NCBI GenBank assembly: GCA_946613135.1
Contig: CAMOFI010000008.1
Coordinates: 1-37,033 of the forward strand
DNA: 37,033 nucleotides
Reading direction: 5' to 3'
Source: an uncultured Bacteroidales bacterium
GTDB taxonomy: Bacteria; Bacteroidota; Bacteroidia; Bacteroidales; P3
This document shows positions 24,071 through 32,189 of the stretch, one piece after another. The position numbers were made by a program, and so were the translations under genes. Below the pieces are notes generated by a model. It had not been told where the DNA came from. It saw only the letters and a list, made by a program, of their open reading frames with translations, and did not search any database. Position 1 is the stretch's first letter, and each line of letters begins with the position of its first letter.

Positions 24071-26178
24071 TGAAACTGATTATCGACTATCCATGGTATT
24101 TTGTGCTTCTGTGCCTGCTGCTGGGCATAGCATATGCCTTTGTGCTTTACTATAGAGTGCGACGCGACGACGACGGGATGTCGCGCCGAATGATACTATT
24201 TCTTTCGGCACTGCGCACACTGGCAGTGGCGGCAATTGCGTTCCTGCTGCTTTCGCCTCTTGTCAAACGACAGACCAACCACAAGGAGAAACCCGTCATT
24301 ATCACCCTCGAGGACAATAGCGAGTCTCTCAACATGACACCCGACTCGGCCTATTACAACAACGAATTCCAACAGGAGATGGATGCCCTTGCAGAAGAAC
24401 TGGGCAACGACTTCGATGTCCATCGCTACCACTACGGTTCCTCAATCAAAGACATCAAAGCTATTGACGGGACTGACGCCGAAGGCCTTTTCTCCGACAG
24501 CTATACAGACATTTCGGCAGCCATAGACGAAATAGCCGAACGCTACTATCGCCGCAATGTAGGAGCAATAATACTTACAGGCGACGGCATCTTCAACCAC
24601 GGCATAAACCCTATGGCTGTAGCCACAAAGGCGGCAATCCCGGTCTACACCGTCGCCATGGGCGACACTACCCACTACCCCGACGCTGCCATAGCCAACC
24701 TACGCTACAACCACATTGCCTATATTGGCAACGATTTCCCCATCGACATAACCATCAACGCCTCACTGCTCGCCGGCAAAGAGGCTACACTTTCCGTCTC
24801 GCGCGATGGGCAGAAGCTCTTTTCGAAAAAAATCATATACGACAACCAACGTTTTTCAACGACAGAGAGCATAATGCTAGAAGCCGACAAAGAGGGGCTT
24901 CATAACTACCTGATAGAAATCACCCCTCTCAATGGAGAAAAAACCATACGCAACAACCGGCGCACTATCCCTGTCGAGATTATCGACGGCCGCAAGCGTG
25001 TCGCCATCATCGCCGCGGTGCCTCATCCCGACATAGCTGCACTGCGTGCTGCCATCGAGAGCAACCGCAACTACGAAGTGGAAACATTCCTTGCCAGCGA
25101 CTTCAACGCCCACACCGAAGACTACGACATGCTCATCCTCCATCAGCTCCCAACAAAGGTGGCACAATCCAACATAGACATTGCCGCACTGCTGAAAGGT
25201 GGGATCCCTACACTCTTTGTCATCGGCAGCCAGACCGACCTGCCTCGATTCAACGCCCTGCACACTGGTCTTGAAATATTCACACGAATAGAACGGCAAA
25301 ACGAAACCTTCCCTCTGAAAAACAGCAACTTCACATTCTTTACTCTCGACGACAACGTATCCACGCGCATAGCCTCTTTCCCTCCTTTGCTCTCGCCTTT
25401 CGGCGAATACCGTCTTGCAGGCAACGCACAGACCCTCTTCACATCGCGCATAGGTTCTGTCAACTCTGGCCAGCCGCTCATAGCCATGACACAAGTCCTT
25501 AACCGACGCTATGCATTCATTGCCGGCGAAGGGCTGTGGCGGTGGCGCATGGCCGACTACCTGTCCAACAGCACACATGACGACTTCGACCAGCTGATGA
25601 GCAAAATCATCGTTTTCACTTCCATACACGCCGGCAACGACCGGTTCCATGTCGATGTGCCTCACCTCGTCGCTCCCACCGATGCCATAGTAGCAGAAGC
25701 ACAGCTCTACAACGAAAACTATGAAGCCGTAAACACACCTGACGTGCAACTGACCCTCCAGGACGACAGCGGCAAAAAGTACCAATACCTCTTCAATCGC
25801 TCCGGGACAGGCTATTCCGTAAATATCGGCACCCTGCCTCCGGCCACCTATCGCTACACCGCAACGACGAAACTCAGCGGCACCGAGTTCTCCGCTTCAG
25901 GCTCCTTCATAGTCGACGAACACAACCTTGAAGCGATGCTCACGATTGCCGACCATTCGCTGATGAACACCATTGCCACCTCGACGGGAGCTGTTATGGT
26001 CGACGCACACCATTGCCACGACCTGGCCGACATCATCCGGCAACGCGACGACATGCACACTCTGATTTATAGCGAGACGACCTACTCCGACATGCTAAAC
26101 TCTCCCCTACTTCTCCTTCTTGTTCTCGCGCTGCTGGCAGCGGAATGGATAATCCGCAAATACAACGGTACCGTATGA
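24070..26178 (+). CDS. Membrane-anchored von Willebrand factor A (VWA) domain protein
   Basis: 702 residues. Two N-terminal membrane segments (~8-28 and ~42-64: FVLLCLLLGIAYAFVLYY, ILFLSALRTLAVAAIAFLLL) are followed by a VWA-type fold. The MIDAS-like motif DNSES (residues 82-86, DxSxS) begins it, and the metal-site Asp recurs in the ILTGDGIFNHG block. Later residues (~230-660) contain beta-rich domains, and a C-terminal membrane segment (LLLLLVLALLAAEWII) ends the chain. This layout resembles BatA/BatB-like and other Bacteroidota VWA membrane proteins that bind partner proteins through a metal-dependent site; ligand unknown. It overlaps the flippase gene (ATGA). The GTG start at 24070 coincides with a -7 promoter box, so the actual start may be a little later (for example the GTG at codon 12). 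Confidence 0.8.
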   Translation: MKLIIDYPWYFVLLCLLLGIAYAFVLYYRVRRDDDGMSRRMILFLSALRTLAVAAIAFLLLSPLVKRQTNHKEKPVIITLEDNSESLNMTPDSAYYNNEFQQEMDALAEELGNDFDVHRYHYGSSIKDIKAIDGTDAEGLFSDSYTDISAAIDEIAERYYRRNVGAIILTGDGIFNHGINPMAVATKAAIPVYTVAMGDTTHYPDAAIANLRYNHIAYIGNDFPIDITINASLLAGKEATLSVSRDGQKLFSKKIIYDNQRFSTTESIMLEADKEGLHNYLIEITPLNGEKTIRNNRRTIPVEIIDGRKRVAIIAAVPHPDIAALRAAIESNRNYEVETFLASDFNAHTEDYDMLILHQLPTKVAQSNIDIAALLKGGIPTLFVIGSQTDLPRFNALHTGLEIFTRIERQNETFPLKNSNFTFFTLDDNVSTRIASFPPLLSPFGEYRLAGNAQTLFTSRIGSVNSGQPLIAMTQVLNRRYAFIAGEGLWRWRMADYLSNSTHDDFDQLMSKIIVFTSIHAGNDRFHVDVPHLVAPTDAIVAEAQLYNENYEAVNTPDVQLTLQDDSGKKYQYLFNRSGTGYSVNIGTLPPATYRYTATTKLSGTEFSASGSFIVDEHNLEAMLTIADHSLMNTIATSTGAVMVDAHHCHDLADIIRQRDDMHTLIYSETTYSDMLNSPLLLLLVLALLAAEWIIRKYNGTV

Positions 26179-27485
26179 AATCGCCATTCATCTTTTTGAA
26201 GTCGCGATTCGTCAGAGAAGGCACCACGCTGCTTTCAGGCAACGTTTGGGCTCAAGGCATAGCCTTTTTAGCCTATTTTGCCATCGTACGTCTCTACAGC
26301 CAAGAGGACATAGGACTGTACAATATTTTCTACTCATATATTGAGGTGCTTATCATCTTGAGCACCCTGCGATACGAACAAGCTGCCGTCGTAGCACAAA
26401 ACGACCGCGAAGCCATTGCCGTAAGCCGTCTTGCATTGCTCATCAATGCCGTAGTCTCCGCCATCCTGCTTGCCACAGCGCTGGTCATCATCTTCATGCA
26501 GCAATACAGAGTCGTTCCCAACCTCATGAGCCTGCAGATGCTCATTTTTATTCCTCCCATGGTCTTCTTCTGCGGCACATCACGCGTCTATGCAGCGCTG
26601 TTCAACCGTTTCCGCAACTTTAAGCACATAGCCCTCAGCGAAGCCGTCGGGTCGACAACAAGCGTCGCCGCCAAGCTCCTGTTCGGCCTGCCTCAACTTG
26701 CCCACACGCTCTGGCATACCATAGGACTGCAGTTTGGCACCGTCCTCGGCAAGATAGCATCCAATTTCAACTACCTGGTCGCACTGCGCAAATTAGGACT
26801 ACCCAACGACACCACACGAGCCGAAATGCGTCAAGCCTCACACAAATACCGCAATTTTGCCCTATATACGACGCCTAAAGACCTCGTCAACAGCCTGTCC
26901 TACAACCTGCCTTTCATCTGGCTGGCGCTCTATTTCGACAAAGCCGAAGTAGGGCTCTTCGCTCTGGCACTCACCTTCACCTTCAGACCTGCCAACATCC
27001 TCAACGGCGTGTTCGAGAAGCTGCTCTATGTCCGTATTGCGGAAAAAGTGCGCTGTCAGAGCAGTATCAGCCGCGACATCGTCAAGTTCGCCATCTGCCT
27101 TAACGCCATGGCTTTCCCCCTGTGCGTAGCCGTTTTTCTCTTTGGCGATACAATCTTCGGTTTTCTCTTCGGAGAACGGTGGAGCCAGTGTGGATTCTAC
27201 CTCCGTTGTCTTATCCCATGGGTGTACATAATGCTCACAACCACATCACTCACATTCATAAGCAACGTGTTTGCTCGCCAGCGTACCGAATTTGTGTTCT
27301 ACCTTGTGCTTTTCCTAATGCGCACAGCGTCGGTCGTTGTCGGAATAGCCACAGCGAATTTCCGCACAGGCATAGCCCTTTTTGCAGCCAGTGGGGCATT
27401 GGTTTCTGCCGCACTGCTGGTATGGTACACTATACAAATAAAGAAATACGAAAAAAACAGAATTGAAAATTCAGAGAGGATATGA
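26175..27485 (+). CDS. Polysaccharide flippase, Wzx/MATE-like superfamily
   Basis: The preferred start is the ATG at 26175, which overlaps the VWA stop as ATGA. The track start at 26145 adds 10 residues that would overlap more. The 436-residue product has about 12 hydrophobic segments, beginning GTTLLSGNVWAQGIAFLAYF and IVRLYSQEDIGLYNIFYSYI, which is typical of the polysaccharide synthesis/flippase family. The segment FTFRPANILNGVFEKLLYVR and the late ERWSQCGFYLRCLIPWVYI are characteristic. These proteins move lipid-linked oligosaccharides across the inner membrane. No glycosyltransferases surround it, so the cargo is unknown. Translational coupling to the VWA protein is notable. Confidence 0.85.
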   Translation: MKSPFIFLKSRFVREGTTLLSGNVWAQGIAFLAYFAIVRLYSQEDIGLYNIFYSYIEVLIILSTLRYEQAAVVAQNDREAIAVSRLALLINAVVSAILLATALVIIFMQQYRVVPNLMSLQMLIFIPPMVFFCGTSRVYAALFNRFRNFKHIALSEAVGSTTSVAAKLLFGLPQLAHTLWHTIGLQFGTVLGKIASNFNYLVALRKLGLPNDTTRAEMRQASHKYRNFALYTTPKDLVNSLSYNLPFIWLALYFDKAEVGLFALALTFTFRPANILNGVFEKLLYVRIAEKVRCQSSISRDIVKFAICLNAMAFPLCVAVFLFGDTIFGFLFGERWSQCGFYLRCLIPWVYIMLTTTSLTFISNVFARQRTEFVFYLVLFLMRTASVVVGIATANFRTGIALFAASGALVSAALLVWYTIQIKKYEKNRIENSERI

Positions 27486-27498
27486 TAAAAAAAGACTA

Positions 27499-27511
27499 TC
27501 GCCTTTGGCGA
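27499..27511 (-). terminator. Weak terminator hairpin for the 67-residue gene
   Basis: On the minus strand TCGCC-AAA-GGCGA forms a 5-bp stem followed, after five bases, by seven T (complement of A at 27487-27493). It is about 80 nt downstream of the minus-strand small gene and could end its transcript; the stem is short. Confidence 0.35.
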
Positions 27512-27589
27512 GAAATTCTGCGTAATCGAAAATAAACAAAAGCTGTTTAATGGTTTGACAAAAGTCTGCCCGATGAGCAAAACGGAACA

Positions 27590-27793
27590 TTAAACTTCGC
27601 CCTTCCCCTTCCTGCGCTTGTAGAAAGGACCCTTGAACGAAAAAACGATCTTGACGGACTTCCAAAAATAGTTGGGCACATCTTGAGCTTTCAGTTCCTT
27701 GATTTCTCGATGTATATCTCTAATACTCTCCCCTCGCAACACACGGAACAGTATAAGAAGCACAGTAAGTATCGAAATAGAAATAATTAGCAT
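27590..27793 (-). CDS. Small membrane protein (67 residues), unknown
   Basis: The first 18 residues (MLIISISILTVLLILFRVLR) form a single membrane segment and the rest is basic and polar (ESIRDIHREIKELKAQDVPN, then GPFYKRRKGKGEV), so the protein probably spans the inner membrane once with a positively charged cytoplasmic tail. No family is recognised. Support for a real gene comes from a perfect -7 box TAAATTTG nine bases upstream of its ATG, the membrane pattern, and a plausible hairpin around the stop (GTTTAATG 27545-27552 with CATTAAAC 27588-27595). It is convergent with the flippase and divergent from the lipoprotein gene. Confidence 0.6.
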   Translation of the reverse strand: MLIISISILTVLLILFRVLRGESIRDIHREIKELKAQDVPNYFWKSVKIVFSFKGPFYKRRKGKGEV

Positions 27794-27801
27794 TGACAGT
27801 A

Positions 27802-27809
27802 CAAATTTA
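27802..27809 (-). promoter_or_regulatory. -7 box for the 67-residue membrane protein
   Basis: The minus-strand sequence TAAATTTG matches TAnnTTTG. It ends nine bases before the ATG, so the expected transcript start is within a few bases of the start codon, giving a nearly leaderless mRNA. Confidence 0.5.
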
Positions 27810-27914
27810 TCGTCTTTTTCGTTTATCTAACGACACAAAAGCAAAAATATTGTAACTACATTAAAAATTCAGGACCTACAAAAAAGGGAAAACCTACTTT
27901 AAACCATAATTTAG

Positions 27915-28088
27915 ATGAAACGCCCAACAAGAACCATATTATTCCTTATCGTTGCAACACTGATCTTTGCGGGATGCAGCCACAAAGGAGTTCACATGTC
28001 CAAACACCGCAAAAGTCGCAAATGCAACTGTCCCACATTTGCCGAAACCGCAGCAGCCAACGCTACCACCGCTATCGTCATTCAATAA
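27915..28088 (+). CDS. Small lipoprotein (57 residues), not in ORF track
   Basis: Reading from ATG 27915 to TAA 28086-28088 gives a 57-residue protein starting MKRPTRTILFLIVATLIFAG. It continues CSHKG, so Cys21 follows a proper lipobox (IFAG|C) after a Lys/Arg start and a hydrophobic core. The mature part is only 37 residues: a basic stretch (SKHRKSRK), a CNCP motif and an Ala/Thr-rich tail. I do not recognise a family. The stop overlaps the next ATG as TAATG, so it is probably translationally coupled to the SprT-like gene. It was missed by the track because it is under 60 residues. The signal peptide and overlap together make a real gene likely. Confidence 0.75.
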   Translation: MKRPTRTILFLIVATLIFAGCSHKGVHMSKHRKSRKCNCPTFAETAAANATTAIVIQ

Positions 28089-28732
28089 TGCCAACCCAAG
28101 AAGAGCAATACAAGACCATCCTTTCACACTATCTGCCAGCGACTGCCGTCGACCCGATATACTCGTTTATCGTGACCAACGCTGTCCATTTCCGCATCAG
28201 TGCATCGCGAACGTCCAAGCTGGGCGACTATCGTATGCCGCAGCAGCGTCACCCCTTTCATGAGATAAGCGTGAATGGCGACCTGTCTCCCCACCTCTTC
28301 CTGCTCGTCCTGCTCCACGAGATGGCGCACCTCAACACTTTTCTCCTCTACGGACGCCAAGTGGCGCCACACGGGCATGAATGGCAGGAACAGTACCGGC
28401 AGCTTATCATTCAATACCGCGACGGAGGCCATTTCCCCAAACAAGTGATTCCGCTCCTCGACCGATACACATCCCACATCCCGCTCCACCACCCTACAGG
28501 ACAGCAAATAGAGCGGATGCTCAAACAACTCGACTCGCCCGGTTCACGAGTAGGAATCCTCACTCTTTCCGAACTTCCCATAGGCTCCACTTTCCGCCTG
28601 TCCAACCGGCCGACAATGCTGTTCCGCAACATTGAAAAACGCCGCACACGCCACCTGTGTATCGATGTCAGAACAGGCACACGATACCTCATCAACGGCG
28701 CAGCCGAAATCATACTTTCCGACACAATCTGA
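28088..28732 (+). CDS. SprT-like zinc metalloprotein
   Basis: The track ORF starts at 27974, but that part overlaps the lipoprotein frame and reads as basic filler. The start at 28088 (MPTQEEQYKTIL) fits the TAATG junction and gives 214 residues. It contains LLVLLHEMAHLNTFLLYG with the HExxH zinc motif (His77, Glu78, His81) and PHGHEW, whose first His (95) is the likely third ligand, as in SprT/SPRTN-type domains (HGxEW). The C-terminal part (LPIGSTFRLSNRPTMLFRNI, RRTRHLCIDVRTGTRYL) resembles a small beta domain. SprT-like proteins are putative proteases; SPRTN in eukaryotes acts on DNA-protein crosslinks, but the bacterial role is unknown. No signal peptide, so cytoplasmic. Confidence 0.8.
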   Translation: MPTQEEQYKTILSHYLPATAVDPIYSFIVTNAVHFRISASRTSKLGDYRMPQQRHPFHEISVNGDLSPHLFLLVLLHEMAHLNTFLLYGRQVAPHGHEWQEQYRQLIIQYRDGGHFPKQVIPLLDRYTSHIPLHHPTGQQIERMLKQLDSPGSRVGILTLSELPIGSTFRLSNRPTMLFRNIEKRRTRHLCIDVRTGTRYLINGAAEIILSDTI

Positions 28733-28765
28733 CAAAAGAAGAGGACGAAGGTTAGTTTTTTTTCG

Positions 28766-28773
28766 TATCTTTG
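28766..28773 (+). promoter_or_regulatory. -7 box upstream of the 56-residue gene and lptE
   Basis: TATCTTTG matches TAnnTTTG and lies 33 bp after the SprT-like stop and 73 bp before the ATG at 28847. No clear -33 TTG is seen. It would start a transcript for the small gene, lptE and the DUF2723 gene. Confidence 0.5.
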
Positions 28774-28846
28774 TGTTTTGAAAAAGTTAGGGCTTATCAT
28801 CCGTAAGTTACTGACGAAAAAATCATTACAAAAACAAAAAGAAAAA

Positions 28847-29017
28847 ATGGACAACAATATCAAACTCAAAATCGATGCCATCATCAACGAAATAAGTGCC
28901 ATCAACGACCTCAACATCAAACACGCCATACTGACCTATATGGAGCAGCAGGCTGGCTTCATGCTTTGGCAGATGGAAGACGAAAAACATATCGACAACG
29001 ACTCGCACAACGTATAA
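28847..29017 (+). CDS. Small acidic helical protein (56 residues), unknown
   Basis: The track ORF begins at a TTG (28778) close to the promoter box, but the ATG at 28847 (MDNNIKLKIDAIINEISAI) is more plausible. It follows an A-rich stretch suited to Bacteroidota initiation. The product is mostly helical, acidic at its C-terminus (WQMEDEKHIDNDSHNV) and has no signal or membrane segment. It lies 8 bp before lptE. Family not recognised. It may be a small conserved companion of lptE or non-essential; gene status is likely but not certain. Confidence 0.55.
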   Translation: MDNNIKLKIDAIINEISAINDLNIKHAILTYMEQQAGFMLWQMEDEKHIDNDSHNV

Positions 29018-29025
29018 CCAAAGCC

Positions 29026-29529
29026 ATGAAAAGACTCGTCCTTCTGTTCGCTGCTGTCTTCATGCTGCTTGCAGGCTGCAAAGGTGGTTACAGTTTCACC
29101 GGAGCCTCCATACCTCCAAATGCAAAAACGATTTCGGTGGCTACATTCCCCAACTACGCCGCCACCGTCAATCCCCAATTGAGTCAAAAACTGACCGACG
29201 ACCTTCGCAACCTTTATTCATCGCAGACCTCGCTGAACGTTGTTAACGGCAATGCCGACCTCGAAGTCAGCGGACAGATAACGTCCTACACCACCCGTGC
29301 CGCAGCCCTCTCGGCAAACGACGATGTGTCGATGAACCGCCTGTCGATCACTGTCAAAGTGAAATTTGTCAACAACTGCGACCCCGAAGCCAACTTTGAG
29401 CAGTCGTTCACACGCTATCGCGACTACAACGCACAGCTGAACTTTTCGTCGGTAGAGAGCTCCTTGATGGCCGAAATTGTGGCAGAACTCTGCGACGACA
29501 TCTTCAACAAATCTGTTGTCAACTGGTAG
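29026..29529 (+). CDS. lptE: LPS-assembly lipoprotein LptE
   Basis: The track ORF starts at 28966, but the ATG at 29026 (MKRLVLLFAAVFMLLAGC) gives a proper lipoprotein signal peptide with lipobox LAGC. The mature protein (~150 residues) begins KGGYSFTGASIPPNAKTISV, the usual LptE opening, followed by the beta-alpha LptE pattern (LSQKLTDDLRNLYSSQTSL, ADLEVSGQITSYTTRA) and ends DIFNKSVVNW. LptE plugs the LptD barrel at the outer membrane and helps insert LPS. It lies 8 bp after the small gene. After its TAG stop, the same frame continues without any further stop into the DUF2723 coding region. Confidence 0.88.
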   Translation: MKRLVLLFAAVFMLLAGCKGGYSFTGASIPPNAKTISVATFPNYAATVNPQLSQKLTDDLRNLYSSQTSLNVVNGNADLEVSGQITSYTTRAAALSANDDVSMNRLSITVKVKFVNNCDPEANFEQSFTRYRDYNAQLNFSSVESSLMAEIVAELCDDIFNKSVVNW

Positions 29530-29619
29530 AACCACAAAAAAACGCCACACCATACGGAAACAAGTAAGAAATACACACTCACAGGCTGGCTTGTTGCGAT
29601 CTTAGGCACTGCAGTCTAC

Positions 29620-31983
29620 ATGTTGACTCTGGAGCCCAGCGTCAGTTTCTGGGATTGCGGAGAATTCATTGCCACATCCCACAAGCTGATGGTAGGCCAT
29701 CCGCCTGGAGCTCCGCTGTACCAACTCCTTGCCCACTGCTTCACACTCCTTGCCATGGGCGACGCCGGGCGCATAGCGTGGTGGAGCAATGCCTTGAGCG
29801 CCGTAGCAGGAGGCTTTACTGCCATGTTTCTTTTTTGGACCATCGGACGCCTCGTCGCGCTCCTGAACCCCAGATACACAGCCGACACACCGCCGATCCT
29901 TCCATCGCTCATAGGCTCGACCTGCTACCTTTTTTGCGACACGGCATGGTTTTCGGCCGTGGAGAGCGAAGTCTACAGCCTATCGATGCTTTTCTCCTCT
30001 GCAATACTCTGGACCATGGTACGCTGGGCCACGTCGCCCACTCCGTTCCAGTCCCAACGCTGGCTATTCCTTACGGTATTTCTTGTCTGCCTTTCGACGG
30101 GAGTACACCTCCTTTCGCTCCTTACCCTCCCTGCAATACTCCTCATCTACATCTTCCGTAGGCATCGGACGAGCGCGTACGCTTTTCCGCTAAGGCAACT
30201 GCCTATCCTGTTCATCCTCGTCATCGTAGGGCTATCCCCCTGGCTCATTATACCCCTGCGTGCTGCCGCCGATCCTCCAATCAACAGCGGCGACCCATCG
30301 TCGGCTTCCGCATTCCACCAATACGTATCGCGTGCCCAGTACGAGCATGCGCCCATCGTCTATGGTCGCTGCTTCAATTCGCCCATAGTAGCCTATACCG
30401 ACGGCAAACCCGTCTATGCCAAAGAGATGGACATGATCTTTCCGCGAATGTGGAAACAGCACCCACATGCCGAGCAATACTATACCGACTGGTGCGGACG
30501 ACATGGCAAGAACATCACAATAGGAGGTCACCAATACTACAAACCATCCTTTGTAGACAACCTCGTGATCTTTTTCGGATACCAGCTTGGATACATGAAT
30601 CTGCGATACCTGATGTGGAACTTTAGCGGACGCTACGACGACAATCAAGGTTTCGGCAACCTGCAGAGAGGGCAGTTCATCAGTGGCATACCGTTTTTAG
30701 ACCGCCTTCTTGTGGGCACTGGCAAAGGGATGCCAGAATCTCTTGCAAACAAGGGACACAACCGCTACTTCCTTCTACCCTTTGCATTGGGGCTTGTAGG
30801 GTTCTTCAGTTCAAGGAAAGAGAGACCCCTCTTCTGGATGCTCCTCGCTCTCTTTATAACTTCCAGCCTACTCCTCACAGTATACCTCAACCACCCCGTC
30901 TACGAACCACGCGAACGCGACTACGCCTATATCCTGTCTTTCTACACCTTTGCCATCTATATCGGACTCGGGACCGACAAAGCTTCGCATTGGTTTGTTT
31001 CTTCGCGTCGGCGCCGTCAAGGTGCCGTCAAGAGCCCACTGAGACTGGTCCTGCTTGCCGTTCCCCTCCTGATGGCGTGCCAGAACTGGGACGACCACGA
31101 CCGGAGCTGCCGCTATATAGCCCGTGACTCTGCCGCCAACCTCCTCCAGTCGTGCAGCAAGGGAGCAATCCTTTTCACCCTTGGCGACAACGACACCTTC
31201 CCGCTCTGGTATATGCAGCATGTGGAGGAGTTCCGCACCGACGTACAAGTGATCAACATATCGCTCCTTGCCGACGACAGCTATCTGCGTACCACTCTCC
31301 GCAAGTTGCAGGACACCTCACTCGCCGCAGACGACCTTGTCAACTATGGACCATACCAGCGAATGATGAGCATCATTCGCAGCAGTGTCCGTCCGGTACA
31401 TTTCAGCCATTATGCCAAGGGAGACCCGCGCATCAACTTCCCCAACAGACTCAAACTCTGCGGCATTTCCTATCTGCTTTCCGACAGCGCCAGCGTGGAC
31501 ACCGTGGACATAGGGCGCTGCCAGCGGCTCTTTGCTCAAGAGCTGCAGTGGCATCCTGTGGACAAAGTATATATCGACGAAATCTCGAACCGTTTTTTAC
31601 TCCAGTATTGGAAAGACGCACTGCTTACAGTCGAAAACCTTGCCCACCATGGAAGGGCAAGCGAGGGTTTGGCACTCTTAGACCACATCCAGCAAAAGGT
31701 ACCCCTGAGCGTGCTGAAGAATCCGGAGACAGAATATCGTGCGCTCAACGCCTACAGCATTTGCGGCGACAGGCACACAGCCTCCATGCTTGCCAAGCGA
31801 CTTGAAAAGACGCTCCGAGAGCAGATGGAGTACTACGGCAGCATGCCTGGCTCTATGCTGCAATATATCGAATACACCATCGACCCGCTGCTGAAGCTGG
31901 AAAAACAGCTTGACAGCACCATTGCAGAGATTGAGACATATAATCGCCACACTCCAACACATCACACGGCAACATCCCTATAA
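29620..31983 (+). CDS. DUF2723 GT-C-type membrane protein (protein O-mannosyltransferase-like); N-terminal start unclear
   Basis: 787 residues from the first ATG. The family core is present: LTLEPSVSFWDCGEFIATSH with HKLMVGHPPGAPLYQLLAH, then many membrane segments (about ten) and the central NHPVYEPRERDYAY block typical of DUF2723. The C-terminal ~100 residues are a soluble helical region. It is related to GT-C glycosyltransferases and predicted to transfer sugar from a lipid carrier; substrate unknown. The chosen ATG lies inside the usual N-terminal membrane helix. The upstream 90 bp encode SKKYTLTGWLVAILGTAVYM in the same frame, fitting that helix, but contain no ATG, GTG or TTG before the lptE stop. 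The true start is therefore uncertain. Confidence 0.8.
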   Translation: MLTLEPSVSFWDCGEFIATSHKLMVGHPPGAPLYQLLAHCFTLLAMGDAGRIAWWSNALSAVAGGFTAMFLFWTIGRLVALLNPRYTADTPPILPSLIGSTCYLFCDTAWFSAVESEVYSLSMLFSSAILWTMVRWATSPTPFQSQRWLFLTVFLVCLSTGVHLLSLLTLPAILLIYIFRRHRTSAYAFPLRQLPILFILVIVGLSPWLIIPLRAAADPPINSGDPSSASAFHQYVSRAQYEHAPIVYGRCFNSPIVAYTDGKPVYAKEMDMIFPRMWKQHPHAEQYYTDWCGRHGKNITIGGHQYYKPSFVDNLVIFFGYQLGYMNLRYLMWNFSGRYDDNQGFGNLQRGQFISGIPFLDRLLVGTGKGMPESLANKGHNRYFLLPFALGLVGFFSSRKERPLFWMLLALFITSSLLLTVYLNHPVYEPRERDYAYILSFYTFAIYIGLGTDKASHWFVSSRRRRQGAVKSPLRLVLLAVPLLMACQNWDDHDRSCRYIARDSAANLLQSCSKGAILFTLGDNDTFPLWYMQHVEEFRTDVQVINISLLADDSYLRTTLRKLQDTSLAADDLVNYGPYQRMMSIIRSSVRPVHFSHYAKGDPRINFPNRLKLCGISYLLSDSASVDTVDIGRCQRLFAQELQWHPVDKVYIDEISNRFLLQYWKDALLTVENLAHHGRASEGLALLDHIQQKVPLSVLKNPETEYRALNAYSICGDRHTASMLAKRLEKTLREQMEYYGSMPGSMLQYIEYTIDPLLKLEKQLDSTIAEIETYNRHTPTHHTATSL

Positions 31984-32083
31984 TGAGAATTTTAATGCCA
32001 CGCATAAACCTTTATGATGTGACGATAGAGTAGAGACTCGAAATCATTGAGCAAATCAGAAAGAATATATGAAAATTTTCTTG

Positions 32084-32126
32084 TACCTTTGTAACTTATT
32101 ACAAAAGAGGAACTCTTTTGTAATAA
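32084..32126 (+). promoter_or_regulatory. mrdA promoter within overlapping palindromes
   Basis: The -7 box TACCTTTG (32084-32091) is followed by TTTGTAA-CTTA-TTACAAA (32088-32105), whose left arm shares its TTTG with the box. A perfect 14-bp inverted repeat follows: TTATTACAAAAGAG (32096-32109), loop GAA, CTCTTTTGTAATAA (32113-32126). The TTACAAA arm can pair either with the left or with the right TTTGTAA. This could be a repressor operator, a 5'-end RNA hairpin, or both. mrdA starts 64 bp later. Confidence 0.6.
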
Positions 32127-32189
32127 ACTATTTTTATGTTTTTTAACTCTATATAAAAGAATCGAAATCTATCGAAAAACATCGAACAA

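Noticed and set aside
24877-25785. 302-codon minus-strand ORF opposite the VWA gene
   Set aside because: Shadow of the VWA coding frame, no signal peptide or recognised motif.
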